From Sindora glabra (Eukaryota > Streptophyta > Magnoliopsida > Fabales > Fabaceae): DNA of 64,000 nt. Positions 12,440 to 25,055 of this stretch are shown piece after piece. Position numbers and translations under genes: made by a program. The notes beneath the pieces were generated by a model. The model ran no database searches. It saw nothing but the letters and a program-made list of their open reading frames with translations, and had not been told where the DNA came from. Location: positions 63,018,268 to 63,082,267 of the forward strand of contig CM035236.1 of NCBI GenBank assembly GCA_020226215.1. The letters are read 5' to 3'. The first letter of the stretch is position 1, and each line of letters begins with the position of its first letter.

Positions 12440-15400
12440 TATCTCAGTTGCTTAAAGATCCATGTGGTTATCAACTTGCATCAATTAGATATTAAGGTTG
12501 TATATTTTAAAATTAATATTACATTGTTACATATGGCATAAGCTATCATTAGCCTTAACATATTTAACTATCTTATCCTCATTTAAAGTAAGCATTTTCT
12601 AATGCAACATAGAAAAGATTATTCCGACTGCATGTATATAGTCTCTTCCAAGTAGTAGATTGTAGTTAGCTTTTGATGGCATTAGCACAAATAATATAGG
12701 TTTTATGATCATGCTAACCTTCAAGCTTATTAATACCATCCCTTTAGAGGCTAACATCATTGTATTAAAATTAGTTGCTTCAATGTTGGATGGCATAATA
12801 TCTTTCAATTGTATCCCTAATTGAACAATTAACAACTACTTTACCATCCACTAGTACTTTGTTTAATAGCCATCTATTCATATGTGCCTTTATACGCAGG
12901 ACTCTCAAATGATTCTTGATTTGTTTAGTTAGCCTCTTAAATTCCCCAATCGTCACCTCATTGAATTCAACTAATGCAATTGTTAAATCATTAGTAAAGT
13001 CTTTTTTAGCTTCATACATTGTATTCAAAGAAAAAGATAGAGGTAGAATTATTATAACATTTACATTAAGGCCTATTTTTTTACCTTGAGTCTTAAGTTG
13101 GGAAAAGATATTATCTTTATTTTCTTATCCTTCTTTGTTTCACTTAACTCTCATGGACTAGAAGGTATTCCTTATTGGTGGCCTTCTTTATGCCTTTTTC
13201 AATAATCATATTGCCTTTATATTTTCCTTTTTTAGCTTATTAAAGAAGTAAGTCTCTCATATTGAGAGTTATACCATTTATTTCTACCCTCTTTAAAGTT
13301 TGGCTTTCTTTTGTCATGATTGGGTTAGCTCTTGACCCATCAACCTTTAAGATAGTCTCCTTTCAGCTTTCTCATGTCAATTTGAATTTTAATTTCTTTT
13401 TTGCATAACTATAATCTAACTTGTGAAAAATAAACTTCCCTCTTTTATTATTCAAATTCCTTAACTTTCTTCAAGGCTTTTTTTTGTTCGTTAGCTAGTT
13501 TTTAGACCTCTGGGTCAATTTACTCTTTCATCCATTTTTTGTACATTATTACCTTTAATTCATTAATAATTTTTACATCGATGGGACATTTTTAACACTC
13601 ATCCTTCACATTGTATTCTCTTTATGAGGTTATTGTTTAATTTCCCTTCATATAAATACACTTTAAAAAAAATGGCATATCTAATGTGTCATCATATTTA
13701 TAATAGGCCACTACATTAATTTTTATATTGAATAAGTCAAAATTAGTAGCCCTATAGTAAGCTATAACATTAACTTTTAAGTTGAATAAGTCAACATCAA
13801 CTTTATCACATTCATAACTTGTCGCTACATTAAGATTTGTATTGAACAACTTCAAATCCTAGCTTGACTTTATGTAATTTGACCCTATTAGAAAAGGGTC
13901 ATTACTAACTATCATCTCTTTGTCTTTATTAGTAAATTTCAACCTTCCTTACTTGATCATTTTTTCAATCATTTCCCTGAAATGAACATAATTATTTAGT
14001 AATATGGACTAACATATTATGATACTTATAATATTTTTTACCTTTTATCTCATCTTTCAATAGAATCTAATGACCTTTAAATAATTTTATTTTTTTATCA
14101 TTTAATTAAAGGTCAAATATTTCATCAACCTTATTTATATCGAAGGAATAGATCATTTTATTAAGATGGTTTATCTTATATATCTTTTTAACATTTTTCA
14201 ATAAAGAATAAGTGTAAGGAGGGTTAGGCTTAATTATAGCTATATAGGCTTCAATGTCACTATCTTTATTAACCTTATCTTCTTCAATATAGGTTACTCT
14301 CTCTTTTCTAAAGCTAGTTCTTTTTAGTTTTCTATCATTTTCTCTTCGTAATTACTCTATTTACTATGCTTTTTCAGCCAATTAAGAACACTAGTGATAT
14401 TTTGATTTATTAACCTCTTTTGAATGGCATAATCGAAACTTGTTACTACTATTTTAGCCACCTTAATCTCGGTAATTTGAGTAAAGCATGGACATAGGCT
14501 TATTGAAAGCAAAATAAGTAATCCCCAGCTAACTCTATTAAAATTTTACGAAGATTCATCAAGTTGACCAAAGTCATTTTAGTCTTTCTTTGGTAGAATT
14601 GATCATAGAATATCCTCTCCATTTGTGCCTGTAAGTGTATTGAATTAAGTGGAAGTCTTAAGTACTAAAAGAAAGCAGTTTGAGTTAAGGAAAAAGGAAA
14701 ATGCTTAGTTCTAGAAATTCGTTCCTAATCAATTCCCTACATTCAATTGTAAATCTAGCAATATGTTTAATAATGGATTGGCCATCTTTATTAAAAAAAC
14801 ATTGTAAATTTTAGCATTTTGAAACCTCTAGGAAATTTAATCTAATATATCTACTTTGGAAATGCTCATCGATAGTTTAGACATGTTCCTTAGCCATTAA
14901 GTTAGTTTAATAATCTTTTAACTAGGAATTATATGTTTTGATCTTGGTCTTTTAAATTTTAATAGACATTTTGATGATTCAGTGCATTTTAATTTGACTA
15001 TTGTACATTTTCTCATGCACCTTTGTTTCGATGTCCATTTAGCCTAGCCTTTTTCACTTGTTCACCATGTCTAGTTAGTCTCAAGTGACTATATTCTAAT
15101 TTTGACCTTTCAACTACCTTATAGTTAGGCTCAAGTTTGGTTCAAATTCTTCTCTTTCTAATTCTTGTTATTCATCATGTTATGAATTGAGATGTTAAGC
15201 CATTCTCTCTGGTGTTTGGTTTATTCATTCTTAGCTAGTGGTTGCATTTTCAATAATTAGCCTTAATATGGTGGCTATGTTTCTTGAAAGCATATGTATC
15301 ATCTCATGATTACTTTTATCTGTTTGTTATCTTATTATAGTCACATTCTAAAAAGTCAAGTCATTACTTTTGTTATCTTCAACAACTTTTGCATATTATG

Positions 15401-15730
15401 CATTATCTCTTTTGGCCTAAATGTTTTGGTTATTATGTGGAATGACCCTATTGTTTTCATTAGTCATTGACATGCCATAAAGCATTCTAGCAGAAATTCC
15501 ATTTAGCTTTCTAACATTATTTTTCTAATCGTTGTTCAGTTTATTATTATTATTTCCTAAAGCCTTAGTATTTTGGTTTTATACAACTTGTTTATTATTT
15601 CTATGATCACTCCTTTAGTTCTGATTTTGATTCTAAGTTTAATTAGATAGATTTTGAGGATTTTGTTAACTTTATCCATTATTTAGCCCAATATTATTTT
15701 GATTGCACACTTTTTATACTATATTTAATA
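12440..15730 (-). pseudogene. Ty3/gypsy gag-protease remnant, no pol
   Basis: Reading right to left on minus, an Asn/Gln-rich gag leader (15720-15530) shows several glutamine codons turned to TAA. The gag core (about 14850-14400) has 'RGFKM' near its start, then 'KHIARFTIECRELI' and 'MERIFYDQFY'. A gag C-terminal block (14220-13900) has 'DEIFDL' and 'YYKYHNMLVHITK'. Protease pieces follow: 'NKVLVDGK' near 12850, where the active-site DGG-type triad is altered, and 'NYNLLLGRDYIH' near 12650. The frame decays to 'LNEDKIVKYVKAND' and stops at 12440 against an LTR-like terminus. Reverse transcriptase, RNase H and integrase are absent. Either pol was deleted or the LTR-like copy to the left inserted into the element. 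In intact relatives gag packages the element RNA and the protease cuts the polyprotein. Confidence 0.75.
13705..13865. repeat. Three-unit minisatellite in gag remnant
   Basis: Three units starting near 13709, 13761 and 13822 share 'gctanancattaa' and 'attgaataagtcaa'-like sequence, with a period of about 52-61 bp. On minus they encode repeated 'FNLKVNVIAYY'-like peptides, so this looks like a local expansion inside the gag C-terminal region. Confidence 0.6.
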
Positions 15731-17157
15731 TATGGTTATTTTGATTATTTATATTTTAAGCCATATTTACAAGCTCTAAGTTTTCAACCACTACTTTTGG
15801 TTAAGGCTCATTAACATTTCAAGAAACCTTTTTTGAAATAAAGGTTTTCACGAGTAGTTCTAGAAGATGAAACAATATTGTTTCTCATAATAAAAGGTAA
15901 AAAAATGGTACCACTTCTTAATTATGTAAACAAAGAGTGTTAAAATTGTGCCCTTTAATTGGTTTCTACTAGGCATGCCAAATTTTTTACTCAAAAATAA
16001 GATGATAATTTTGACTTTTTTCTTATCACAAAAATAATAGGTTCTTCTCCAATAAACTAGTAGAGTTCTAAGTGAAATCAATGTAATGTAAATGGAAGTA
16101 GTGGATAAAACAAATAAAGAGTGCACAAATATGTAAATAAGCAATAAATATACATAAAAGTGCCTAAAAATGGAAATTTGAATATAGTCCATAAATTATC
16201 TTTATAGAGTTCTTATAAAAGAAGTAAATCAAATTAGTCCATAGACATGCATGATTTGGAAATTCATTCCTTGCTTACACTTAAAGGCCAGTTTTTAAGC
16301 TATAATGAATTGCAAGATATAAGATGAAAATGGTAGCAAAGTGATGTAAATGTTAAGTGATAGAGTGCATAATATCCTTTCATTAGTAGCTTTAGCAAAA
16401 AAAAAAATATCCATTTGCTTTCACTTTTGTCTTATTTATACTACAAGGACCAAATGGTTACTTACCTAAAGGCAGTTGCATGCTTTTCAAGGCAGTCACC
16501 AATCACCTATGTGGCATACATGTGACACACCTATATGTTGTCTTAACCACTTCGTGAATTCTTACTAACTTCTTCAACCTTCCCCAGCCCCTCTTCAACC
16601 TTTTTCCATGAGTTTACATATAGATGATTACCTTAGTCCCTAGGATGTTATTAGTCACTTCGACTTAAGGAAGTACTCAACCAAATCAACTGAACTCGTT
16701 CATACCTAACCTTTAGTCAAATTATTTCCTAGTCAAGGATTAATAGTATTTAATTTTTGTTTGGTAAAAAAATGGTTATGTTGTATGTTTAAATTTAAAC
16801 AATCTAAGTGATCAAAATAAACAATTTAACTATGTATATTCATTTAAAAATATAAATTATTAAATTATTAGATGCGCACATACAAGAATTTGACCATGAA
16901 TATCTATTTTTTAATAATAAAAATGGTTAAATTATTAAATGAACTCATGTAAAGACCAACAATCAATGGTAAAGCCAAGAATTCTGGCTTAGGGGACTAA
17001 CTAGAACTAGAAAAATTTTATTTTGATGCACGCTTAAAAATTTATAATTATTTAATAAAATTATAATTTTTTTTGGTAATTTTGATTTAATATATTGTAA
17101 TTTTTTACAAATTAAATAAAAATTATGAAACATTAAACAAAATTATAGAAATTTATT
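15731..17157. other. Unassigned region beside the gypsy remnant
   Basis: No domain is recognised. The first part may hold the untranslated leader of the minus-strand gypsy element. A 110-codon open frame on minus (15860-16192) is hydrophobic and low in complexity, and I treat it as chance. The part at 16480-16720 is less AT-rich but shows no coding signal. Confidence 0.4.
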
Positions 17158-17560
17158 CATAAAGGTTGTAACACATAAATTGTTTGAATTTTAATAAAAA
17201 AAATGCTACAATAAAAATCTATAAAAAATTTTAAAATGTAATTAATTTAATAAATTTCATATCAATGCATATTTTTTATACATATGTAAATAGTTTACCG
17301 TGAAAATTTTAGATAATAAAATTAAAAAGATAGCAATTAAATGATAATGTTAATACAATTATATTACATGTATAATATAAATAAAAATATTAAATTAAGC
17401 TTATAAAGGTTGTAACACATAAATTATTTAAAATTTTATTAAAAAATTACAATAAAAATCTATAAAATCATAAAAAAATATAATTAAATTACATGTATAT
17501 ATACTTTTTTAGACATGTATAAAGAATTATAAAAATTTGGAATAATAAAATAAAAATGGA
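17158..17560. repeat. Two-unit tandem repeat, period about 243 bp
   Basis: Two copies begin with 'ataaaggttgtaacacataa' (17159 and 17402) followed by 'tacaataaaaatctataaa'. The second copy is shorter and diverged. An older third partial copy may precede at 17030-17157. Confidence 0.7.
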
Positions 17561-17572
17561 TATTATGTAAAA

Positions 17573-19847
17573 ACCCATATGATAATCAGCCACACATATA
17601 TGTAAATATTTATCAAGTAAGCATTAAATAATTAGAAATAGTCAGGTTAAGTAGTATTCCAATTGCCATAGTTCAAGTTTCAATATAATTATACAAATAA
17701 TATAGTAAGTCAAATATAACTATATAAATAGTTTTAAAGATACGACAGTTATTAGTAAAAACTAACTATTATTAATGTCCATATTAAAGGCAAAGTTATA
17801 ATAGTTAAGGTCCATAGATTGAAGAGTATAATGGATCATTTACTTCTACTAGTTATGCAATTAGTAATGTTAGGCTAAATAATCCTATTAGTGCTTAGAC
17901 AATTGAAGTAGAACCTATGTTATAGTTAATCATAGGGTAGCATACACTTATACTCATGGAGAAGTGAAATTCTAGTCTAAACTTCCTATAAACAATTACA
18001 TAAATATACCACAAAATATCAACAATTTGAAAAGGCACCATTAGAGGTTGAGTATCTAAAAAACATATCCATAAGTAAAATGAGTAATAAAATTACTCAG
18101 TGAGATAACTATTATATTAATTTTCTAAATAGTTTTATTTAAGGGAACTAATTATATACAAGATGTGTATCAACCCCTTTGTTATCAAAAAATATTTCAC
18201 ATTAGACAATTTTCCACAATACATCAATAATAACATATAGCTTAATCATAAACGCAATAACAGTATCTGAATAACTATCAAATGGCATTGATGCATAAAG
18301 ATTCCTCTTTATTACTCTCAACCAACCTTATCCTATACATATCTCAGCTTTATCCCTCTAAGCTTAATCTTATCATACATGTCCTTCCATATGACTTGAA
18401 AATTAAGGTGTTAAGCTAATCCCTAAAACTCTCCATAGGTTCTTATGTTCACATAATTATGTCACACGTCAGTTATGACATTCAAGTCAATAATATTTGA
18501 TACAACATTAAAGCTCATTCTCAACATATAGCTACAATTTCATATATGGTATAAAAGCCAATTTTATATAGGGTTCTTACTTGCCTATTACATATAATAA
18601 GATAAGGTCAAATTGCTAATCATAGCTATAACCAAAGAATGGCATAAAGAAAATCTCACAAAAATGAAATCATAGTTATCCTATCATAATTCTAGTTACC
18701 ACCAGCAATATCGATACTTCATTTCATATGCTAGATTATTGTTTTGCTTTTCAAAAGCTTAATGGCATCTAGTCATTCTTATAAGCCTTTATCATGAGTG
18801 CTCTTTTCATATAAATATACTTGTGCATGTACAAATCAAGAAATAGTTCAAATAAAAATTCATGCATTAACCCTACAAGTATGTTCATGGTTTTAATATA
18901 GAACCTAGCGAGTAATGTCCATTTTTTTACAGTATTGTCATCAACAATCAAGTGTGCATTTAAGCTATCATCATCATATATGAATCACACAATTATTAGT
19001 GTGAAATCATTGCATCCCTTATTGTTTTAATCAAATTGTGCATAGCTTAGCTTGGTTTGCCAAGTTTCATCACTTCTAGTTCCATGTGATTTTCAACCTA
19101 TATTTTATGTACTATTTTTTAACATGTAAGAAAATTACTTATTCAAGCCTTTAAACATGCTATCCAGTAGTAAATAGAGTTACTCAGTTCCACCAATATG
19201 GAACCAATCATAAACCTAAACTAGGTTCTAATAATCAACCATTATACTTATAAATTCCACTAAAATTGGAAAACTTTGTTAAAATTTAACTCAAACTTCT
19301 AGAATTAATATTTGATCATTTGGTAACATTTTTAAACTTTTCTCATGCTTAAAATAAGTCACACAATGTACTCTTGTGACTAATTATTAGAATACCTCAA
19401 AGAAGGTACTTTTAACTTTGAAATTCCATAAAAAATGTCAAACTTTAATGAAATTTTTTAAAAAAACTTTAGAATTAATAATAAGTCATAAAATATCTTT
19501 TTTCAATCATTTTTATGCTTAAAACAAGTTATATAAGGTGCACATAACTTTATCCATCAAAATACCATAAATTAGCTCACTTAATTTTCTAAAATCTATT
19601 TTAGATGCAATTCCTTGGGGAATTTTTTAAAAATTTTCCAAAATTAAACTAGAGACTTTAAATGATATTTTCAAATCTCTTTTTTTTTCTCAAAATATGT
19701 TATACCACTTACCACATTAGCTTATTAACCATTATTAAGAAAGAAAAGGTCTTTTTATAAATACCATCTTCTAATATAACTTTTTACTAAAAATTCCAAG
19801 ATTTTTCTACCAAGTATTTAGAGGCATAAAAAATCATTAGATAACTA
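17573..19847 (-). repeat. Possible degenerate LTR-like repeat (minus strand)
   Basis: The layout resembles the minus-strand copies elsewhere: a decayed TGTAAAAACCC-type terminus at 17573, and at about 18095 an 'actcagtgagataact' landmark that corresponds to 'cttactaagcc'-type sequence in copy 2 read on the other strand. The right part contains a triplicated block. No coding sequence is seen. The assignment is tentative. Confidence 0.3.
19254..19745. repeat. Three-unit tandem repeat, period 168-188 bp
   Basis: Units begin 'attcca' or 'attcct' at 19254, 19422 and 19610. Each runs through 'aaactttnnt...agaattaata' and 'tttttatgcttaaaa(t/c)aagt'. The third is the most diverged. They look like local duplications inside an LTR-like region. 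Confidence 0.75.
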
Positions 19848-22010
19848 TAATATCCCAAGTTTAAATTTAAAATTGTATAAGTTTCAAGATATGTGGATAC
19901 TTATTTATTTATTTGGTTAATATTAATTTTAATTTTATTTTCCAAACTAAAGGTTTTTGAATATTAAAAAATGATACCTATGATAATATTTGAAATTTAT
20001 TCATTTATATATATATGGCTATATTGATTCAAGATTAGCTTAAATTATTTTTATAAGAAATTTCCTACAAATTGAAAATGATTTTACTAAATATGGGTAC
20101 AAGAATTTAGCAAATAATTTGTTTATATTTGAGAAATATTTTTAGAAATTATGGAAGTTTTCACAATTTGAGAAATTTTTTTAGTAATTATGGATACAAG
20201 AATTTATGGAATAATGTTATTGTATTTTATAAATTATTTGGGAAATAAAAAAATGTTAAAATATTTATTTTAGGACTTATAAATTTATTATGCCATTTCA
20301 AAAACATATTTATATGTATGTAAGAGAGAAGAATTGAAATTGCATGGAATGGAATCTTTAAATAAATTAAATTTTACAAAATTAGGTTTTAGAATAAATG
20401 AAAGGCTAGGATGAAATCTTATTTGAATGGAGGGCTGAGATTTTGGAGAGGAATAGGCTCAAATTGAGATGAGAAACATGGCAACAAAACCCCCAACTGC
20501 TCATCTTATTTTTCCTTTTTTGGAAACTTCACACAATTCCTTTTCTGTTTACACTATGCACACCGCCTTCTCTCTTTTTTTATCTCTCCTCCCTCTCTCA
20601 TGCTACTACTTTGATTTCTCTTTCTTCAGCCAACATTCTACCATTGTGTCACTATCGTAGCTCCTCCCTTACTGGCTATTGTGCATTACAGCCATCATCA
20701 CTAGTTGCCGTTGTTTGATATCCTTCCTCAACCATGGAAGAGAAGCTACAATTGATGGCTAAGCAATAGATTTAAGCTATAACTTGGAGTGATTTTTTCG
20801 GCCTCCAAGCATTGCTGCAAGCTTGTAAAGCTCCCTTTTCAGCTTTGGAGCTCCATAACGCAAAAATGAGCTAAGATCAAAGCCAGGCGTCTTAGCAGAG
20901 TTAGCTTCTTGCATTTTTCTAGCTAATTGCAGTAGTTATTTCTGGTGCCAACAATCTTAAGGTAAATACTACATATGGAGGTAAATTCTTTATAGCATAA
21001 AAGTTTAATATTATTGTTGATTTGAGGTTTAATCCAAGAGAAAATCGTTTATATATATATATATATATATTAAGAAAAATGATCATATCTTTGAAAAATG
21101 AAAATTTTGTATTATAGAATATTAAAATAACATGATTGAGGTTCATTTACACCATTGATTTTACTGGTGTTGGTTGTTCAATCTAAGATTAAGAAAAACC
21201 CATTTTTAGCTGTTTGAAATATGTGATGTTTATAAAAAAAAATATCAATTTTATGCTATAAATTATTTAGCTACCATAGGTAGAATCATTTTACAGTATC
21301 CTATGATAATACTTTTTATACTAATTATATATCTTAGGAAACTTATGTTGTGAGTAGATTCATATACATGATAATGGGTTCAAAACAATAAAGTTTTATG
21401 ATGTAGGTTGCTAGAGTAATACAGTTAGAGTAAATATTGATTATTACATTTTAATATTTTGAAAGATTTCAACTTGATTTAAGAAAACCTTGTTTTATCA
21501 CATTATCTAGATACTTGATAGAGTATTGATAAAATAAGGATTTTATACTCAAGAATATTATAGAAGTGTACTTAAAGTATATTCATATTATTAAAATCTA
21601 ATATTTGACAATTTTATGCTCTGAAGTGGAAAATCATCATATATGAGAATTTATAATATTTCAATGATGAATTTGAAAGCAAATGATGTTATAGTCAAGG
21701 GTGAATGAGTAGCATCAAGTGCGTTTTATAAAGTTGGATCTATAATATGTGTAACCTTGATTACTAATTACCGTATATTAACACATTTTACTTTCATCAG
21801 AAAATGTTAAAAAGGATGATAAAATGCATTAAAGGAAATTAGAATATTTTGATTAGACCTTGGAATAATGGTTTAGAAATAGAAGTGAGTAAATCCAATG
21901 CATTTATAAGTTATCCTTAAAATTTGTGAAATAGGAAGAAATTAAAGATGAAAACAAAATAGTTGGAAATTCTTGAAGTTATTGAACGACCCTATCAGGT
22001 TAGTGTATTT
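19848..22010 (+). repeat. LTR-like repeat with leader and splice donor
   Basis: The start TATAATATCCCAAG resembles the TGTAATATCCCGAA start at 60223. A pyrimidine-rich, less AT-rich leader (20470-20960) follows and ends in a splice donor AAG|GTAAAT at 20961/20962. Then comes AT-rich intron-like sequence with a (TA)n run. A 63-codon frame in the leader (20469-20660) is rich in Ser, Phe and Leu because of the pyrimidine tract and is probably not coding. The right boundary is not defined. Confidence 0.4.
21050..21071. repeat. (TA)n microsatellite
   Basis: About 11 perfect TA units lie inside the intron-like part of the LTR-like repeat. Confidence 0.95.
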
Positions 22011-23540
22011 CTCACCACAACTTTATATTTTAATAATTAAAGTTAGTTTAATTGTTAAATATTATGTTCTTCTTATTAGTAACATAGATTTCATAATAAT
22101 ATGCATGTATATATGTTTATATATAAACTTATGACGTAAGTATAGTTAATTGTGGAATGATTGTAAACTGGTCAGAGTGCATAACGGAAGTATAGTAGCG
22201 ATGTTACTAACTACAAATAGATTGTGATAGAAATCAATGATATTTGTATGATTTGATTGCACACTGATATCCGATTAATATTGCCTAGTGATAAAAATGT
22301 AGATAATATGTAGTTTCATTTCATATAGAATAAACAGATAAAATCATAAATTTTATGGTAAATTGTATCTTCCAAATCTAAAAAATAATGCATGTTTAGA
22401 AAAGAAAGACAAAACAACAGGTTAATGTTATGCGTAACAAATATGTTTTTATAGTTACAATGTGCAATTTATGTATATTATTAGTAATAGATTTTATTTG
22501 CATTTTAGAAACGAATAAAAATTAAAATTTAATAATTATACATAATCTACAGTAATATTATAAAACTTCCTTAACTAGAAAATTATGATAGAAGAAAATT
22601 AAATAAGTACTATAAATTTCAATAAAATATTTTTTTAGAAAATTTAATCAAGTAAATAATATATGAAAATATAAAATATTTAAATAAATTATAAAATATA
22701 TACATATTCATTTATGTTATTTTACATATTAAAAATTAATAATAATCAGCTAATTTCAAAAAATATATCTTTATATGAATAATTAATATTTTTAATTAAT
22801 TCAATTAATTAATACAATTATTTTTTATATAATCATTAATATATACAGCTAATTATTAATGTAATATAATTAATTGTCAAAGTCAATAATGTAGCTTTAT
22901 AATGGAAGGGGATTCCCAAGTTCGCTTCCCCGTCTGACATAATTTTGGGAAACATAATGTAATTTTACAAAAAGTTATAATTTTTACATAAAATATATAA
23001 CTTTTCCAGAAAATTTTATGTAGGAGACGTGATTTCCTCATAAAATTTTATAGTCTCTTTGTAAATTTTATAACAAGAATATTTATATTTACATAATAAA
23101 AATATTTAAATTTTTTATAAAAATAATAAATTCTTGCAAATCTTTTTCGAAGCTATTGGATCATGAATTTGAATTGCACAAAATAAATTTATAATCCGAT
23201 CAATAATTCAACCTATAAAATATTTATAAATAGATAGAAGAAATGAAATTATTGGACTAGTTAGCAAAATATTCATTAGAATTATTAAAAAAAATTTCTC
23301 TTGTTTATGAAATAAAAATAGATTTAGATTATGAATAAATTATTTTTTTATATGACTGCTAATATGCTAATATGATTAGTAAAAATAAATGGTAGGTTCT
23401 AAATCTATTATTATAAATTTTTGATATTTTGATATATATATAAATTTAATTTATATTCTTTTTTGCAAAGCATACAAAATTGGATAGAATTAAAATTTAT
23501 ACTAAATTGACGATTTTTTTCCCATTAGTACATGTAATTA
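22011..23540. other. AT-rich intergenic DNA with no gene
   Basis: No coding frame or repeat family is recognised. One short less AT-rich patch (22905-22940, 'gggattcccaagttcgcttcccc') stands out but is too short to assign. Confidence 0.6.
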
Positions 23541-24080
23541 TTAGATATCCACGGTCTGTTCCCAACTGGCAGGCAGTATAGTCGACAAAGCGCATTTACT
23601 AAAATGCAGCAGCTGTCCACTATTCCTATGTACCACTATCCTTCCGCCCCTCTGAAGAATATCCAGATTTCCTGCTTTCAAACAGAAAGGGAATGATTTT
23701 CGTCCATTTGCCTTGGGATACGCGCACTCTGTACGTACTCTCCACGCGCATTATTACTGTTCGTTATCTCTCTCCTGAGACTGCAGCGCTTCAGACGTGA
23801 ACGTAATCATTCTGCATTTTGTATCTATTCCACCACTGCCTGGTGCGTCGCGTTGACATTTTATGGATTTCCCGTTCTGCCCTTGTCTCGTGTCGGGGGT
23901 TATGATTTGATGCGGTAGGGTGTAGCGAGGAGATAGACTCAGACTGAAATTATTGGTAGGGGCGGCCCCGAAACCAACTGGCCTATGGATGCCAAGGCCA
24001 GCCTCGTCCTCTCACTTGGATGGACTGCATATGCCCGATCACGCCCACCAAAGTTGCCTTTTCCATGCCCTTTACCGCCA
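23541..24080. other. GC-richer island, unassigned
   Basis: This is about 540 bp of clearly more GC-rich sequence in a very AT-rich setting. It keeps CpG sites ('cgcgcac', 'cacgcgcatt', 'gcgtcgcgttg', 'gggcggcccc'), whereas the surrounding repeats are CpG-poor. No coding frame or splice pattern is convincing on either strand. It could be a low-copy regulatory segment, an old gene edge or an organellar or gene fragment. It is not similar to any other part of this window. Confidence 0.6.
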
Positions 24081-25055
24081 TTAATTTTATTGGTGATTAA
24101 TTAATTTGATTAGTTATTAATTAATAATTTATTATATTAATTAATTATGTTAAGTATTTAAATAAAAATATTAAATAAAATTAATTATTTATAATTAATT
24201 ATTTATATATAAAATTATATATAAAAATAGACATATTTTATAAATAATTTAAATATTTTAGATTTTATATTTAATAGATTAAATTTATTTTATAAATAAT
24301 ATATTATTTTAATTTATTATATATTAAATATTTTTTAAAAATTAAATTAATATAATTTTTATAATTATTAAATTTTATAATTTAAAATAATATAATAAAT
24401 AATTTTTAAAATTATTAAATTTAATTTAATAATTTCGGCACGGCCCATAAATGCTATTGAATTCAACGATTATAAAGGTCATGACCTTACTAGGCGATAG
24501 AGAAACGAGGAATGTAGAGTATAAGTATCCAATATATTCAGACTCCACAATAAGGACAAATTAGAAAATATTAAAATTAATTAAGGGTAATTTAATCTTT
24601 TTATAATTATTCATGGATCAACTAAATGCAAAACATTGGTCTTTCTAGTGTTCTTATAATGAAAAAATTAGATTAATACTATTTGTTACAATTTATTACA
24701 ATAAGATATCATAAGTTAACTTTCTTTTATTTAAGTATACCTACAAACACTAATTTATCACAATATCCAAAGTATAAAATGATACACTTACATTGCATCT
24801 CGTGTCGAGAAGAACGAAAGTATCAAAATAAAAATTTATTTTGTTACATATTAAAATTGAATAATTTTTAATTTTATAAAAATAAAAAAATAAAAGATTA
24901 AAAACTTATAAGAATTAAAATTAGAGAATTTTTAACTTTATAAAAATTAAATTAATATAAAATTTTAATTATAAATAAAATTAATAAAAAAATTAATTTT
25001 TAGGTATTAAAATAAATTTTTAGTTAATAAATAAAAATTTGAAGGTACAGAATCT
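24081..25055. other. Extremely AT-rich spacer with no gene
   Basis: There are long runs of A and T with 'ttaattaa'-type simple sequence, and a small less AT-rich patch at 24430-24540. No coding or repeat structure can be supported. Confidence 0.6.

Noticed and set aside
15860..16192. 110-codon minus-strand frame
   Set aside because: Hydrophobic, low complexity and no recognisable motif; open by chance in AT-rich DNA.
20469..20660. 63-codon plus-strand frame resembling a signal peptide
   Set aside because: Ser/Phe/Leu content follows from the pyrimidine-rich leader of an LTR-like repeat.
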